From NCBI GenBank assembly GCA_036403515.1, contig DASWQV010000025.1:1-33425 (forward strand): a DNA stretch of 33,425 bases, read 5' to 3'. Below the pieces are notes generated by a model. The model was not told the DNA's origin, did no database searches, and was given only the letters and a program-made list of their open reading frames with translations. A program made the position numbers and the translations under genes. The first letter of the stretch is position 1. Each line of letters starts with the position of its first letter. The DNA is from VRUE01 sp036403515. Its GTDB lineage: Bacteria; Actinomycetota; Thermoleophilia; Solirubrobacterales; 70-9. Below, piece after piece: positions 21,882 to 29,886 of the stretch.

Positions 21882-23118
21882 TGCGTCCCGCGGTGGGCGA
21901 AGCCTCCTCGTCCAGCAGCACCTTGTCCGACTCGCCGCTCTCGACCGCTTCCTTCTCCATCTTGGCGATCTTCTCGGGGGTCAATTCGCCCGCGTTTTCC
22001 TGCTCGATTTTGGCCAGCCAGGCCGCGCCCTCCTCAGCCTCGACCTGATCGAACTCGACCGCGCCGCGGTCAAGCGACTTGTCGATCTCCTCGAAGAGCG
22101 TGTCGACCAGGCTCGCCTGTGGCACCTTGCGCAATGGCTTGCCGTGGGCGTAGATCAGGCCCTCGTTCTTGGCCCCGGCGATGCCGAAGTCGGCGTGGCT
22201 GGCCTCGCCGATCCCGTTCACGGCACAGCCGAGCACGGCGACCTCGATCGGCTCGGCGTAGCTTTCCAGCCGCTGCTCGATTTCGGCGACGACGGAGTCC
22301 ATGTCGAACTGGAGGCGGCCGCAGGTCGGGCAGGCGATCAGCACCGGCCCACGCTCGCGCAGCTGCAGCGCCTTGAGGATCTCCCAGGCGACCTTGACCT
22401 CCTCCTCGGCATGGAAGGTGGAGAGGCTGATCCGGATCGTGTCGCCGATCCCGTCGGCGAGCAGCGTGCCGAGCCCGACCGAGGACTTCAACGAACCCGA
22501 CCACTTCGTCCCCGCCTCGGTGATGCCCAGATGCAGGGGGTACGGAATCTTCTCCGAGAGCAGGCGGTTGGCGGCGATCGTGTTGGGCACGTTGGTCGAC
22601 TTGATCGAGACCTTGAAGTTCTCGAAGTCGAGGCCCTCCATCAGCTCGACGAACTCGACCGCGGCGGCGACCAGCGCCTCGACCGGGCTCTCGCGCTCGA
22701 GCGCGTGCAGGTGCCTGGGCAGCGAGCCGGAATTGACGCCGATCCGCATCGGCACCCCGGCCGCCGTCGCCCGCTCGGCCACCTCGGCCACCTTGTCACG
22801 CCCACCGATGTTGCCCGGATTGAGGCGAATGCAATGCGCTCCCGCGTCGATCGCCTTGAGGGCGAGTGTGTGGTTGAAGTGGATGTCGGCAATCACCGGT
22901 ATCGGCGAGTCCACGACGATGGTCTTCAGCGCCTCGACGTCCTCGTCACGCGGCACCGCCACCCGCACGATGTCGGCGCCCGCCTCGGCAACCTTGTGGA
23001 TCTGCTCCATCGTCGCCGCCAGATTTGCCGTCTCGGTCTTCGTCATCGTCTGCACGGCGACGGGCGCACCGCCCCCGATCGGGACTCCACCGACGAATAT
23101 CTGGCGCTTGGAAGCCAT
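21865..23118 (-). CDS. ispG: 4-hydroxy-3-methylbut-2-en-1-yl diphosphate synthase
   Basis: A 417-residue iron-sulphur enzyme of the non-mevalonate isoprenoid pathway, converting MEcPP to HMBPP. The TIM-barrel part begins with the usual VQTMTKTETAN and IVRVAVP. The three cluster cysteines are seen in CPTCGR and LGCAVNGIGEASHAD. An acidic C-terminal tail of about 47 residues beyond the usual end is present and ends in GRRFTRA. The tail's last codons are part of a 23-bp direct repeat. The start is ATG at 23118, divergent from the lamin-tail-like gene. IspG is normally next to dxr and rseP; here 4.4 kb of secreted-protein genes come between. Confidence 0.96.
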   Translation of the reverse strand: MASKRQIFVGGVPIGGGAPVAVQTMTKTETANLAATMEQIHKVAEAGADIVRVAVPRDEDVEALKTIVVDSPIPVIADIHFNHTLALKAIDAGAHCIRLNPGNIGGRDKVAEVAERATAAGVPMRIGVNSGSLPRHLHALERESPVEALVAAAVEFVELMEGLDFENFKVSIKSTNVPNTIAANRLLSEKIPYPLHLGITEAGTKWSGSLKSSVGLGTLLADGIGDTIRISLSTFHAEEEVKVAWEILKALQLRERGPVLIACPTCGRLQFDMDSVVAEIEQRLESYAEPIEVAVLGCAVNGIGEASHADFGIAGAKNEGLIYAHGKPLRKVPQASLVDTLFEEIDKSLDRGAVEFDQVEAEEGAAWLAKIEQENAGELTPEKIAKMEKEAVESGESDKVLLDEEASPTAGRRFTRA

Positions 23119-23120
23119 AT

Positions 23121-23145
23121 GCCAAGCCTACCGGCAGCGCTTGGC
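23121..23145. repeat. Short inverted repeat between divergent ispG and the secreted-protein gene
   Basis: GCCAAGC (23121-23127) and GCTTGGC (23139-23145) are exact inverted repeats with 11 nt between them, in the 61-bp region between two divergent starts. It could be a regulator site; at seven base pairs it may also be chance. Confidence 0.35.
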
Positions 23146-23179
23146 TGGGCCCTTTGAACCCTGACGCACGACCCGTCGT

Positions 23180-24748
23180 ATGCAGAAACGCATGGGTGCG
23201 CAAGTCCGGGGACTTCGGGGGAGGCCCGCCATCGCGGGGTGGGCTCGCTTCGCGGCGCCCGCGCTGGTCTGCCTGCTCTCGCTGGGCCTTGCCCCGCCGG
23301 CGCTGGCCACCTTCCACGAGATGTCGATCCGCGAGGTCTACCCCGGCGGCGCCAACGACGCCAGCTACGTCGAGCTGCAGATGTGGGCCGGGGCCCAGAA
23401 CTTCGTCGCCACCCATCGCCTCGTCGCCTACAACGCCGACGGCAGCGTCAACGACGACTTCGCCCTGCCGGCCAACGTCGCCAGCGGCGCCAACCAGGCG
23501 ACGATCCTGGTCGCCGACAGCCAATACTTCCCGCGCTTCGACGAAAAGCCGGCGCCCGACGCAAGCGATGCGCAGCTCAACCTCTCGCCGGCCGGTGGCG
23601 CGGTCTGCTGGATCGAAGGCGCTCCACCCGACTGCCTCGCCTGGGGCGACTTCTCCGGCCCGCTCCCGTCCCACGTCCCGGCGCTGAAGGTCGGCAATCC
23701 GGCCTCGCCGAGTGGGGTAAGCGCCGGCAAGGCGCTCAGGCGGTCGATAGCCAATGGCTGCGCCACCTTCCTCGACCCTCCGCCGACCGACGACAGCGAC
23801 GACAGCGCGACCGATTTCAACGAGGTCGAACCGGCGCCGCGCGACAACGCGACGACGCCGGTCGAGCACACCTGTCCGCCGGTCGCGAACACGACGATCG
23901 ACACGCAACCGACGAACCCGAGCAAAGTCACCACGGCGTCCTTCACATACCACGCGACACCAGCCGGCGAAGCCAGCTTCGAATGCCGGCTCGACGGGGC
24001 GGCGTTCGCGAGCTGCCCCAGCGCCGGCATCGAATACGAAGCGCTCAGCGAAGCAAGCCACAGCTTCGAGGTCCGCGCCGTCAACCCGACCGGCACGGAC
24101 CCGACCCCCGCTTCCTGGACGTGGACCGTCGACACCACCTTTATCGATGAAACCCCACCCAACACGACGATCGTCACCAAACCGCCAACGCCAAGCCCCA
24201 ACACCACTGCTGGATTCACCTATAAATCGAGCGAGCCGGGCTCGAGCTTCGAATGCGCCCTCGACGGCGCTGCTTTTGCCTCCTGCCCCACCACGGGGAT
24301 CACTTTCACCAGCCTCGGCATCGGGGCCCACACCTTCAAGGTGCGAGCGGTCGACCCAAGCGACAACAAAGACCCCAGCCCGGCTGAATATGGATTCGAG
24401 ATCGTCGCCGCCAGCACGCCGCCACCCTCGCTGCCGCCCCAGGCGCCGCCGCCGCTCCCGTCCATCCCGCCGCCCAGTGCGCCATCGCCGCAGGCGCCGC
24501 CGCAGACCCTGCTCTCCGAGCCGGCAAGGCTGAGTCAGGATCGCACGCCGACCTTTCGCTTCCACTCGGCGACGCCAGGCGCGACATTCCAGTGCAAGCT
24601 CGACGGCGGCCCGTTCCGCAGCTGCCACTCACCGTTGACGACCAAGCTGCTCAGTTTCGGGCCGCATACGCTGAAGGTCCGCGCTCTGTCCAATGGTGTC
24701 ACCGACCCAACCCCAGCGGTCCTGCGGTTCAAGGTGGCGCAGCCCTAG
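23180..24748 (+). CDS. Secreted lamin-tail-like protein with three C-x9-C Ig/chitobiase-like modules
   Basis: A 522-residue exported protein. The signal peptide ends near residue 43 (APPALA). Residues 44-235 form a lamin-tail-like domain starting TFHEMSIREVYPG and including YVELQMWAGAQNFVATH. Three Ig/chitobiase-like modules follow at about 239-318, 326-410 and 445-520. Each has FxCxLDGxxFxxC with a C-x9-C pair (269/279, 359/369, 472/482) and an ending like HTFKVRAVD. A proline-rich linker (413-442) precedes the last module. No catalytic residues are visible; surface attachment or binding is likely. The TAG overlaps the GTG of the next gene by one base, so a tandem paralog follows in the same unit. 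Confidence 0.85.
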   Translation: MQKRMGAQVRGLRGRPAIAGWARFAAPALVCLLSLGLAPPALATFHEMSIREVYPGGANDASYVELQMWAGAQNFVATHRLVAYNADGSVNDDFALPANVASGANQATILVADSQYFPRFDEKPAPDASDAQLNLSPAGGAVCWIEGAPPDCLAWGDFSGPLPSHVPALKVGNPASPSGVSAGKALRRSIANGCATFLDPPPTDDSDDSATDFNEVEPAPRDNATTPVEHTCPPVANTTIDTQPTNPSKVTTASFTYHATPAGEASFECRLDGAAFASCPSAGIEYEALSEASHSFEVRAVNPTGTDPTPASWTWTVDTTFIDETPPNTTIVTKPPTPSPNTTAGFTYKSSEPGSSFECALDGAAFASCPTTGITFTSLGIGAHTFKVRAVDPSDNKDPSPAEYGFEIVAASTPPPSLPPQAPPPLPSIPPPSAPSPQAPPQTLLSEPARLSQDRTPTFRFHSATPGATFQCKLDGGPFRSCHSPLTTKLLSFGPHTLKVRALSNGVTDPTPAVLRFKVAQP

Positions 24749-25672
24749 TGCGCAGGCTACTTTCGACCGTCGTCCTGGCCATCGCCGCATCGGCCATCGC
24801 CGCCACCCCGGCCTCGGCGACCTTCCACGAGATGTCGATCCGCGAGATCTACGCCGGCTCGACCGTCTTCCCGAGCTCCGAATACGTCGAGCTGCAGATG
24901 TGGCGCAGCGGCCAGAACTTCGTCGGCGGCCACGTCCTCGCCACCTACAACGCCGGCGGAGGGCTGGTCAAAGAAAATTTCCTCGCCTCCGACGTATCGG
25001 GCAGCGCCAACCAGAGCACGATCCTAATCGCCACGCCCGAAGTGGCGACGCAATTCGCGACCGCAGTCGACGAGACGCTCTCCCCGGGACAACTCGATCC
25101 AGCCGGCGGGGCGGTCTGCTGGGAAGAAATCGACTGCGCCTCCTGGGGCAGCTTCGCCGGGCCCCCTGCCGGGCACCGGCAATCCGGCTCCCGCGATCCC
25201 CGATGGCATGGCCCTGCAACGCACGATCGCGCCGGGCTGCGCCACCCTGCTCGAGCCGACCGACGACCGCGACAACAGCGCCGCCGACTTCTCGGTTGCA
25301 CTCCCCCGTCCACGAGCCAACTCGATGCCGCCGATCGAGCAGGTCTGCTCGCCCAACGCTGGAGGGCCAGGCGGCGCGGGAAGCGCGGGCAACCCGAGTG
25401 GGCGCGGAGCGCCGCAGACGAGCCTGAAGCGCAAGCCGCCGCGCAGAGGCAGAGACCGCACCCCGACCTTCGCCTTCGCCGCCGACGAGGCCGGCGCGAC
25501 CTTCCAGTGCAAGCTCGGCTCCAAGGCGTTCAAGGCATGCCACTCACCCTTCACGACCGCCCGGCTCTTGCCCGGCCGGCATACCTTCAAGGTTCGCGCC
25601 CGCGACGACTCCGGCAGGCTCGACCCCTCTCCCGCCACTTACTCCTTCAAGGTGACGGCGAGGCGCGGTTAG
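24748..25672 (+). pseudogene. Frameshifted tandem paralog of the lamin-tail-like secreted protein
   Basis: It begins with GTG at 24748 and a signal peptide (VLAIAASAIAATPASA), followed by TFHEMSIREIYAG and YVELQMWRSGQNF, closely like the gene before it. The frame breaks at a C5 run (25162-25166). With one C fewer, the reading becomes GPLPGTGNPAPAIPDG and continues in the next frame as TIAPGCATLLEP, matching the paralog, through one C-x9-C module (FQCKLGSKAFKACHSP) to the stop at 25672. The repaired protein would have about 307 residues and one module instead of three. As written, the first frame runs to 25701 with an unrelated tail. Cause: real mutation, phase variation or an assembly error. 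Confidence 0.82.
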
Positions 25673-26569
25673 CTACCAGCTGCGGGTCAGCTGCGTTTTG
25701 AAGCGCGGATCTGTCAGCGACACGTTGGGCGCACCCGGGAAAGTGACCGCAAGAGAGCCTGTCAGGCTCTTGGCGCCGGTCGGAGCGCGCTGGAAGAACG
25801 CCGAGCCGCTGAACGGCGCCGGGGGCGTCACCCCGGCATGGCTGAGCGCGCTGTCGAAGCTGAAGGTCGCGGGCGAGGCCGGGACGACCACTCCTCGAAA
25901 GACCCCCAGCGAGCCCACTGTCTGCTCGATCTCCGCCACGTACCCAGCCCTACCGCCGCGCTCACTGGCGCCGAAGAACATTGCCGTCAGGCCCGAGCGA
26001 ACAAAGGAGTAAAGCCGCGTCACCTTGGGGCGCTTTTTTGCGCGGTGCTCTCCAGCGCCGCTTTCGAGTTCTTCGAAAAGGGAACCAAAGCACTTCAGAA
26101 AACGCGGGGTGACGACCTTTCCCTTCACCCGGTGAACGTTGGCCGAGGCATAGCCGCCCTCGCCGTGAAAGCGAACCGTGCCGACGAAAGTCCCCCGCCG
26201 GACCTTGTATCGGTCGGCCCCGATGCAGTGGCGATGTCGCTTGCCGTAGGTGGTGCTTCCGGAAGGATGAAAACGCATGTCGACGCGCCCCAACGCTCCG
26301 AAGCGAGCGTGAATTGCGGTCGGGCTGGCCTTTCCGCGAACGACATAGGTGCTCCAGGCGCGACGGCCGTGGGCGGGGTCGGACTTCGCCGCGGTAAGCA
26401 CGGCCGTTGCGTCGTAGCCGCCGACGGTGATCCTGTAACCGCTGCGGGCAGCGAACTGGAAATTCAGGTCAAACCCCCCGCCGGCCGACGCCGTCGCGGG
26501 GATCGCCAGCAGGACCGCAGAGAGCAGCGCAAGGCCAAAGAGGCCTAGAAGTCGCACCGTCTGCCTCAC
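25673..26569 (-). CDS. Secreted protein of unknown function
   Basis: A 298-residue protein with a clear signal peptide (1-29, IPATASA) and no further membrane helix. It is rich in beta-strand-like sequence with glycine and aromatic residues. There are two cysteines (in HRHCIGADRY and FLKCFGSLF) and a basic stretch (EHRAKKRPKVTR). I do not recognise a family or a catalytic motif. Its GTG start overlaps the stop of the upstream serine protease as GTGA, so the pair is translationally coupled and may be a protease and its target, inhibitor or partner. It converges with the frameshifted gene: the two stop codons are directly adjacent, making TAGCTA. Confidence 0.75.
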   Translation of the reverse strand: MRQTVRLLGLFGLALLSAVLLAIPATASAGGGFDLNFQFAARSGYRITVGGYDATAVLTAAKSDPAHGRRAWSTYVVRGKASPTAIHARFGALGRVDMRFHPSGSTTYGKRHRHCIGADRYKVRRGTFVGTVRFHGEGGYASANVHRVKGKVVTPRFLKCFGSLFEELESGAGEHRAKKRPKVTRLYSFVRSGLTAMFFGASERGGRAGYVAEIEQTVGSLGVFRGVVVPASPATFSFDSALSHAGVTPPAPFSGSAFFQRAPTGAKSLTGSLAVTFPGAPNVSLTDPRFKTQLTRSW

Positions 26570-27522
26570 TTGACCTTCGCCGCTCTGCCGTACAGCTTTG
26601 CCACCTCTTTGCCGAAATAGGGCCCGTAATTCGTGTCGTCTCCGGGGTAGCCCTCGGCAGTGACACCGTTGAGCACGTCGCCGGAGATGATCCAGCCCCC
26701 ACCGGAGGCGCCGGCGCTGATTTCGCAGTGGACGGCGAGGTCCAGGGGCCCCGATGTGAGCAGGGAGAAGAAGGCGTGACCCTCGTAAGGCGTCTGCGCG
26801 CAGTGCTGCAGGGTGGCGCCGTCGAAAGGCTCGGCGACCGGATATCCGTAGACGTCGAAGGCCTGGTTGAGGGGAAGATTCCAGGCGATGTCATCGGCGC
26901 CGACCGCGTCGGCGAGGCGCTGGCCGCGTTCGTTGCGCGAGACGACGGCCGCGCCGACGTCGTAGTTCGAGTTCTCTGACCTGATCCACTGGGGGGTGGA
27001 GCCAAGCCATTTTGCGACGAAGGTGCCAAACGGCCGCTCGCCATGGTGGTAACCGGGAACGAAAACCCACTTCGTCCCCATCCAGTGCCTGCCCTCGTGG
27101 ACGCAGTGGCCCGCTGTGATGACGAGGCTGGAGTTGGGCGCGTTGACCGATGTGCCCGAGCAGCGACCGAGGGTCCCGAAGCGCCCGACGACAAAAACCA
27201 CACCGTTCTGGCTGACCCCGGGAACGGTCGGGTCGGCGATCGTTTCGGTCGGGACGATACTCTCGCCCGGCAGCGGCGTAGGGGGCGAAGTGCCCGGAGT
27301 CCCGTCCGCCAGTTTGGCGCTTCCCGGCAGGTGGACTGGCAACCCCCGGGCCTCCTTCATTCGCTCCGCGGTCCAGAAGCGGCGGGCCCGGTCCAGCCGG
27401 GAGCCCGCGGCGACCGAAAGCGAGGCCCCGCCCTGCGAAGCCTGGGCGCGGGCCGACCAAGCCGAAGCAGTCGAAGCTGCCACCAGCAGGCACAGCACCA
27501 GTGCCGCCAACCGTGCGAACAC
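26566..27522 (-). CDS. Secreted trypsin/V8-like serine protease
   Basis: About 318 residues. The GTG at 27522 is used: it starts two bases after the rseP TAG and gives a clean signal peptide (ARLAALVLCLLVAASTASA). A start at 27567 would overlap rseP by 44 bp. A propeptide-like region (about 30-105) is followed by the chymotrypsin-fold domain. The catalytic triad is visible as ITAGHC (H139), NYDVG (D188) and GASGGG (S273). Likely disulphides are C121-C140 and C241-C266. It would cleave extracellular proteins; specificity is unknown, though the layout resembles glutamyl-endopeptidase-type enzymes. Position after rseP and coupling to the unknown secreted gene are notable. Confidence 0.9.
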   Translation of the reverse strand: MFARLAALVLCLLVAASTASAWSARAQASQGGASLSVAAGSRLDRARRFWTAERMKEARGLPVHLPGSAKLADGTPGTSPPTPLPGESIVPTETIADPTVPGVSQNGVVFVVGRFGTLGRCSGTSVNAPNSSLVITAGHCVHEGRHWMGTKWVFVPGYHHGERPFGTFVAKWLGSTPQWIRSENSNYDVGAAVVSRNERGQRLADAVGADDIAWNLPLNQAFDVYGYPVAEPFDGATLQHCAQTPYEGHAFFSLLTSGPLDLAVHCEISAGASGGGWIISGDVLNGVTAEGYPGDDTNYGPYFGKEVAKLYGRAAKVK

Positions 27523-27523
27523 G

Positions 27524-28612
27524 CTAACGAACGTTGAAGCCTTCGCCGGTAAGGCGGCCGATGTCATTGCTCAAGCCGATGAAGAAGAGCATTATGACCA
27601 AAACGAAGCCGAGTGCTCCGGCACGCTCCATCACTCGGTACGGCACGGCCTTGCCGCGGACCTTCTCGACCAGGCTCCAGAAAATGTGCCCTCCATCGAG
27701 GGGGAGGAACGGGAAGAGGTTGATCAGGCCGAGCGAGAGGCTGACTAGGGCAAGCAGCGTGAGGGCCTCGCGAGCGCCGACCTCGATCGTCTGATTGGCG
27801 ACGTCGCTGACCCCAACCACGCCGGAGACTTCCTTGCGCTGCTCGGAGTCGAAGATGTTGGCGAATACGGTCACCGTTTTGCTGGAAACCAGCCAGATCG
27901 CGTTCGCGGCGCGGTCCGCGGCGCCCCCGACACCCAGATTGGCCGGCGCGGTACCGTAGGAAAAGCCGATTCGCGTCCGCCCGGCCGCCTTTTCGTACTC
28001 AGGGCTCACGGTAAGGGTCTTCACCTGACCGTTGCGCTCGATTCGCAGCGTCACCGGAGTCGCCGCCTTGCAGCCGTCGACCTGCTTGCCCGCGCATTTG
28101 TGTGAGCCCACATCGTCGAAGAATCGTTCGAGGCGGGTTTCGGCGTCGGCGTTCGGATAGCCCTTGCCGTCGATTGCCAGAATGCGGTCGCCGGGCTTCA
28201 GCACCGTGGCCGCTGGAGAGCCGGGAACGATTTCATCGACCGTCTGGGTCGGATCGCTGGCGCCCAGCGCCAACACGAAGAGAATCGCGAAGGCGAGCAC
28301 GATGTTGACCGCGGGCCCCGCTCCGATCACGACGATCCGCTTCCAGACCGGCTGTTCGTAGTAGCCACGGTGCTCTTCCCCAGGGGGCAGCTTGTCTTCC
28401 GGGTGCATGCCACTGATCTTCACGTAGCCACCCGCCGGGATTGCCGCGACGCCGTACTCGGTCTCACCGCGTTTCACCGAGGCCAGCTTCGGGCCGAAGA
28501 AGAGGAAGAACTTCTCGACCCTCATCCCGGTTGCCTTTGCCGCGAAGAAATGGCCCGCCTCGTGGAGGATGATCAGCGCCGAGAAGCCGAGGAAGATCAG
28601 GACCCAGTTCAT
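27524..28612 (-). CDS. rseP: RseP-like site-2 zinc metalloprotease (M50 family)
   Basis: A 362-residue membrane protease. The zinc motif HEAGH (17-21) is in the first helix, a PDZ domain (about 118-205, with VDEIVPGSPAATVLKPGDRIL) follows, and the second active-site motif NLFPFLPLDGGH lies near the C-terminus with two more helices. Such proteases cut membrane-embedded anti-sigma factors or signal-peptide remnants after a first cleavage by another protease. The ATG at 28612 overlaps the dxr stop (ATGA). Two cysteines in a loop (HKCAGKQVDGCK) inside the PDZ region are unusual and may form a disulphide. The next gene downstream is a secreted serine protease. Confidence 0.95.
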   Translation of the reverse strand: MNWVLIFLGFSALIILHEAGHFFAAKATGMRVEKFFLFFGPKLASVKRGETEYGVAAIPAGGYVKISGMHPEDKLPPGEEHRGYYEQPVWKRIVVIGAGPAVNIVLAFAILFVLALGASDPTQTVDEIVPGSPAATVLKPGDRILAIDGKGYPNADAETRLERFFDDVGSHKCAGKQVDGCKAATPVTLRIERNGQVKTLTVSPEYEKAAGRTRIGFSYGTAPANLGVGGAADRAANAIWLVSSKTVTVFANIFDSEQRKEVSGVVGVSDVANQTIEVGAREALTLLALVSLSLGLINLFPFLPLDGGHIFWSLVEKVRGKAVPYRVMERAGALGFVLVIMLFFIGLSNDIGRLTGEGFNVR

Positions 28613-29754
28613 ACCCGTGCCAACCCCCCAACCTCCTCTTCGGTGCGGCGCCGGGCCTCGGCATCGACGGCGAAGAGGTCTTCGAAGTGGGTCGGCGCCA
28701 GCGCCGGCATCGCTTCCAGCACCCGCTCCACAACAGCCGCGATAGCAGTGAAGCCGAGCTTGCCGTCGAGGAAGGCGGCCACCGCGACCTCGTCGGCGGC
28801 ATTGAGAACGCAGGGCGCGGTCCCCCCCGCCCGCCCGGCCTCGAGCGCGAGCCGCAGGCAGGTGAAGGTCTCCAGGTCGGGCGGCTCGAAGCTGAGCGCG
28901 CCAACCGCGGCGAGGTCGAGTCGCGGAACCTCGACGTCGGCGCGTTCGGGGTGGTGCAGCGCGTAGGAGATCGGCACCCGCATGTCGGGATAGCCGAGGT
29001 GGGCGAGGGTCGCGCCATCGTTGAGGTCGATCAGCGAGTGGACGATCGACTGGGGGTGGACGACGACCTCGATCCGCTCGAAGGGGACGCCGAAGAGGTG
29101 GTGCGCCTCGATCGCCTCGAAGCCCTTGTTCATCAAGGTTGCCGAGTCGACTGTGATCCGCCCGCCCATGCTCCAGGTCGGATGGGCGAGGGCCTCGGCG
29201 ACGGTGACGTCGTCGAGGCCGGTGCGGCCACGAAACGGCCCGCCGGATGCGGTCAGCACGAGCCTGTCGACCGTTCCCGGCCGCTCAGCGCCGATCAACT
29301 GGAACAGCGCCGAGTGCTCGGAGTCGACCGGCAGCAGCCGTGCCCCAGTCGCTTCGGCCAAAGCCATCGTCAGCTCGCCGCCGATCACCAGGCTCTCCTT
29401 GTTGGCCAGCGCGACGTCGATCCCCTCGCCAAGCGCGACGATCGTCGGCCCGAGCCCGGCGGCGCCGACGATGCCGTTGAGCACCATGTCGGCGCCCGAG
29501 GAGACGATCAGCTCCCGTATCCCCTCCTCTCCACCAAGCACCTGCCCGCCCCACGCGCCGCGGGCCCGCTTCGCTGCTTCGTCATCGAAGAACGCAACGG
29601 TGCTCACGCCATGCTCCTCAGCCTGCGCAAGCACCCGCTCCCAGCTCGACCCAGCGGCGAGCCCAACGACCTCGAGCTCCCCAGAAGCAGCAACGATCTC
29701 AAGCGCCTGCGTCCCTATCGACCCGGTCGAGCCAAGGATCACGACTTTCTTCAT
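28609..29754 (-). CDS. dxr: 1-deoxy-D-xylulose 5-phosphate reductoisomerase
   Basis: A 381-residue enzyme making MEP from DXP with NADPH, the second step of the non-mevalonate pathway. The NADPH-binding GSTGSIGTQAL (about 8-18), ALANKESLV, the metal-site LPVDSEHSALFQ and the flexible loop ASGGPFRG are all intact. The ATG at 29754 (MKKVVILGSTGS) is chosen; an ATG at 29766 would add four residues. Its stop overlaps the rseP start as ATGA. Unlike the other junctions of this block, the gap to cdsA upstream is wide (131 bp) and filled by the palindromic element 29773-29886, so expression of dxr may be altered by it. Confidence 0.96.
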   Translation of the reverse strand: MKKVVILGSTGSIGTQALEIVAASGELEVVGLAAGSSWERVLAQAEEHGVSTVAFFDDEAAKRARGAWGGQVLGGEEGIRELIVSSGADMVLNGIVGAAGLGPTIVALGEGIDVALANKESLVIGGELTMALAEATGARLLPVDSEHSALFQLIGAERPGTVDRLVLTASGGPFRGRTGLDDVTVAEALAHPTWSMGGRITVDSATLMNKGFEAIEAHHLFGVPFERIEVVVHPQSIVHSLIDLNDGATLAHLGYPDMRVPISYALHHPERADVEVPRLDLAAVGALSFEPPDLETFTCLRLALEAGRAGGTAPCVLNAADEVAVAAFLDGKLGFTAIAAVVERVLEAMPALAPTHFEDLFAVDAEARRRTEEEVGGLARV

Positions 29755-29772
29755 CGTCGAGAGCATAGGGGT

Positions 29773-29886
29773 AGGACGATCCCGGTAGGGGTGGAACGTC
29801 TTTGTACTTTTTCGGCGCGCGCTTGCGGCGTCAGCGAGTTCCGTTCCACCGAAAAAGTTAAGTGGAACCCCTACCGGGATCGTCCT
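29773..29886. repeat. Palindromic dispersed element, copy 2
   Basis: A 114-bp element with 20-bp perfect outer arms (29773-29792 and 29867-29886) and 10-bp inner arms ACTTTTTCGG (29806-29815) and CCGAAAAAGT (29849-29858). The sequences next to the inner arms (29790-29805, 29858-29866) are conserved with copy 1. The outer arm takes in the last base of the cdsA TGA, and the other end lies six bases before the first possible dxr ATG. Against copy 1 the inner stem differs as G-C versus T-A at the loop end, a compensated change supporting a real hairpin. Confidence 0.9.
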
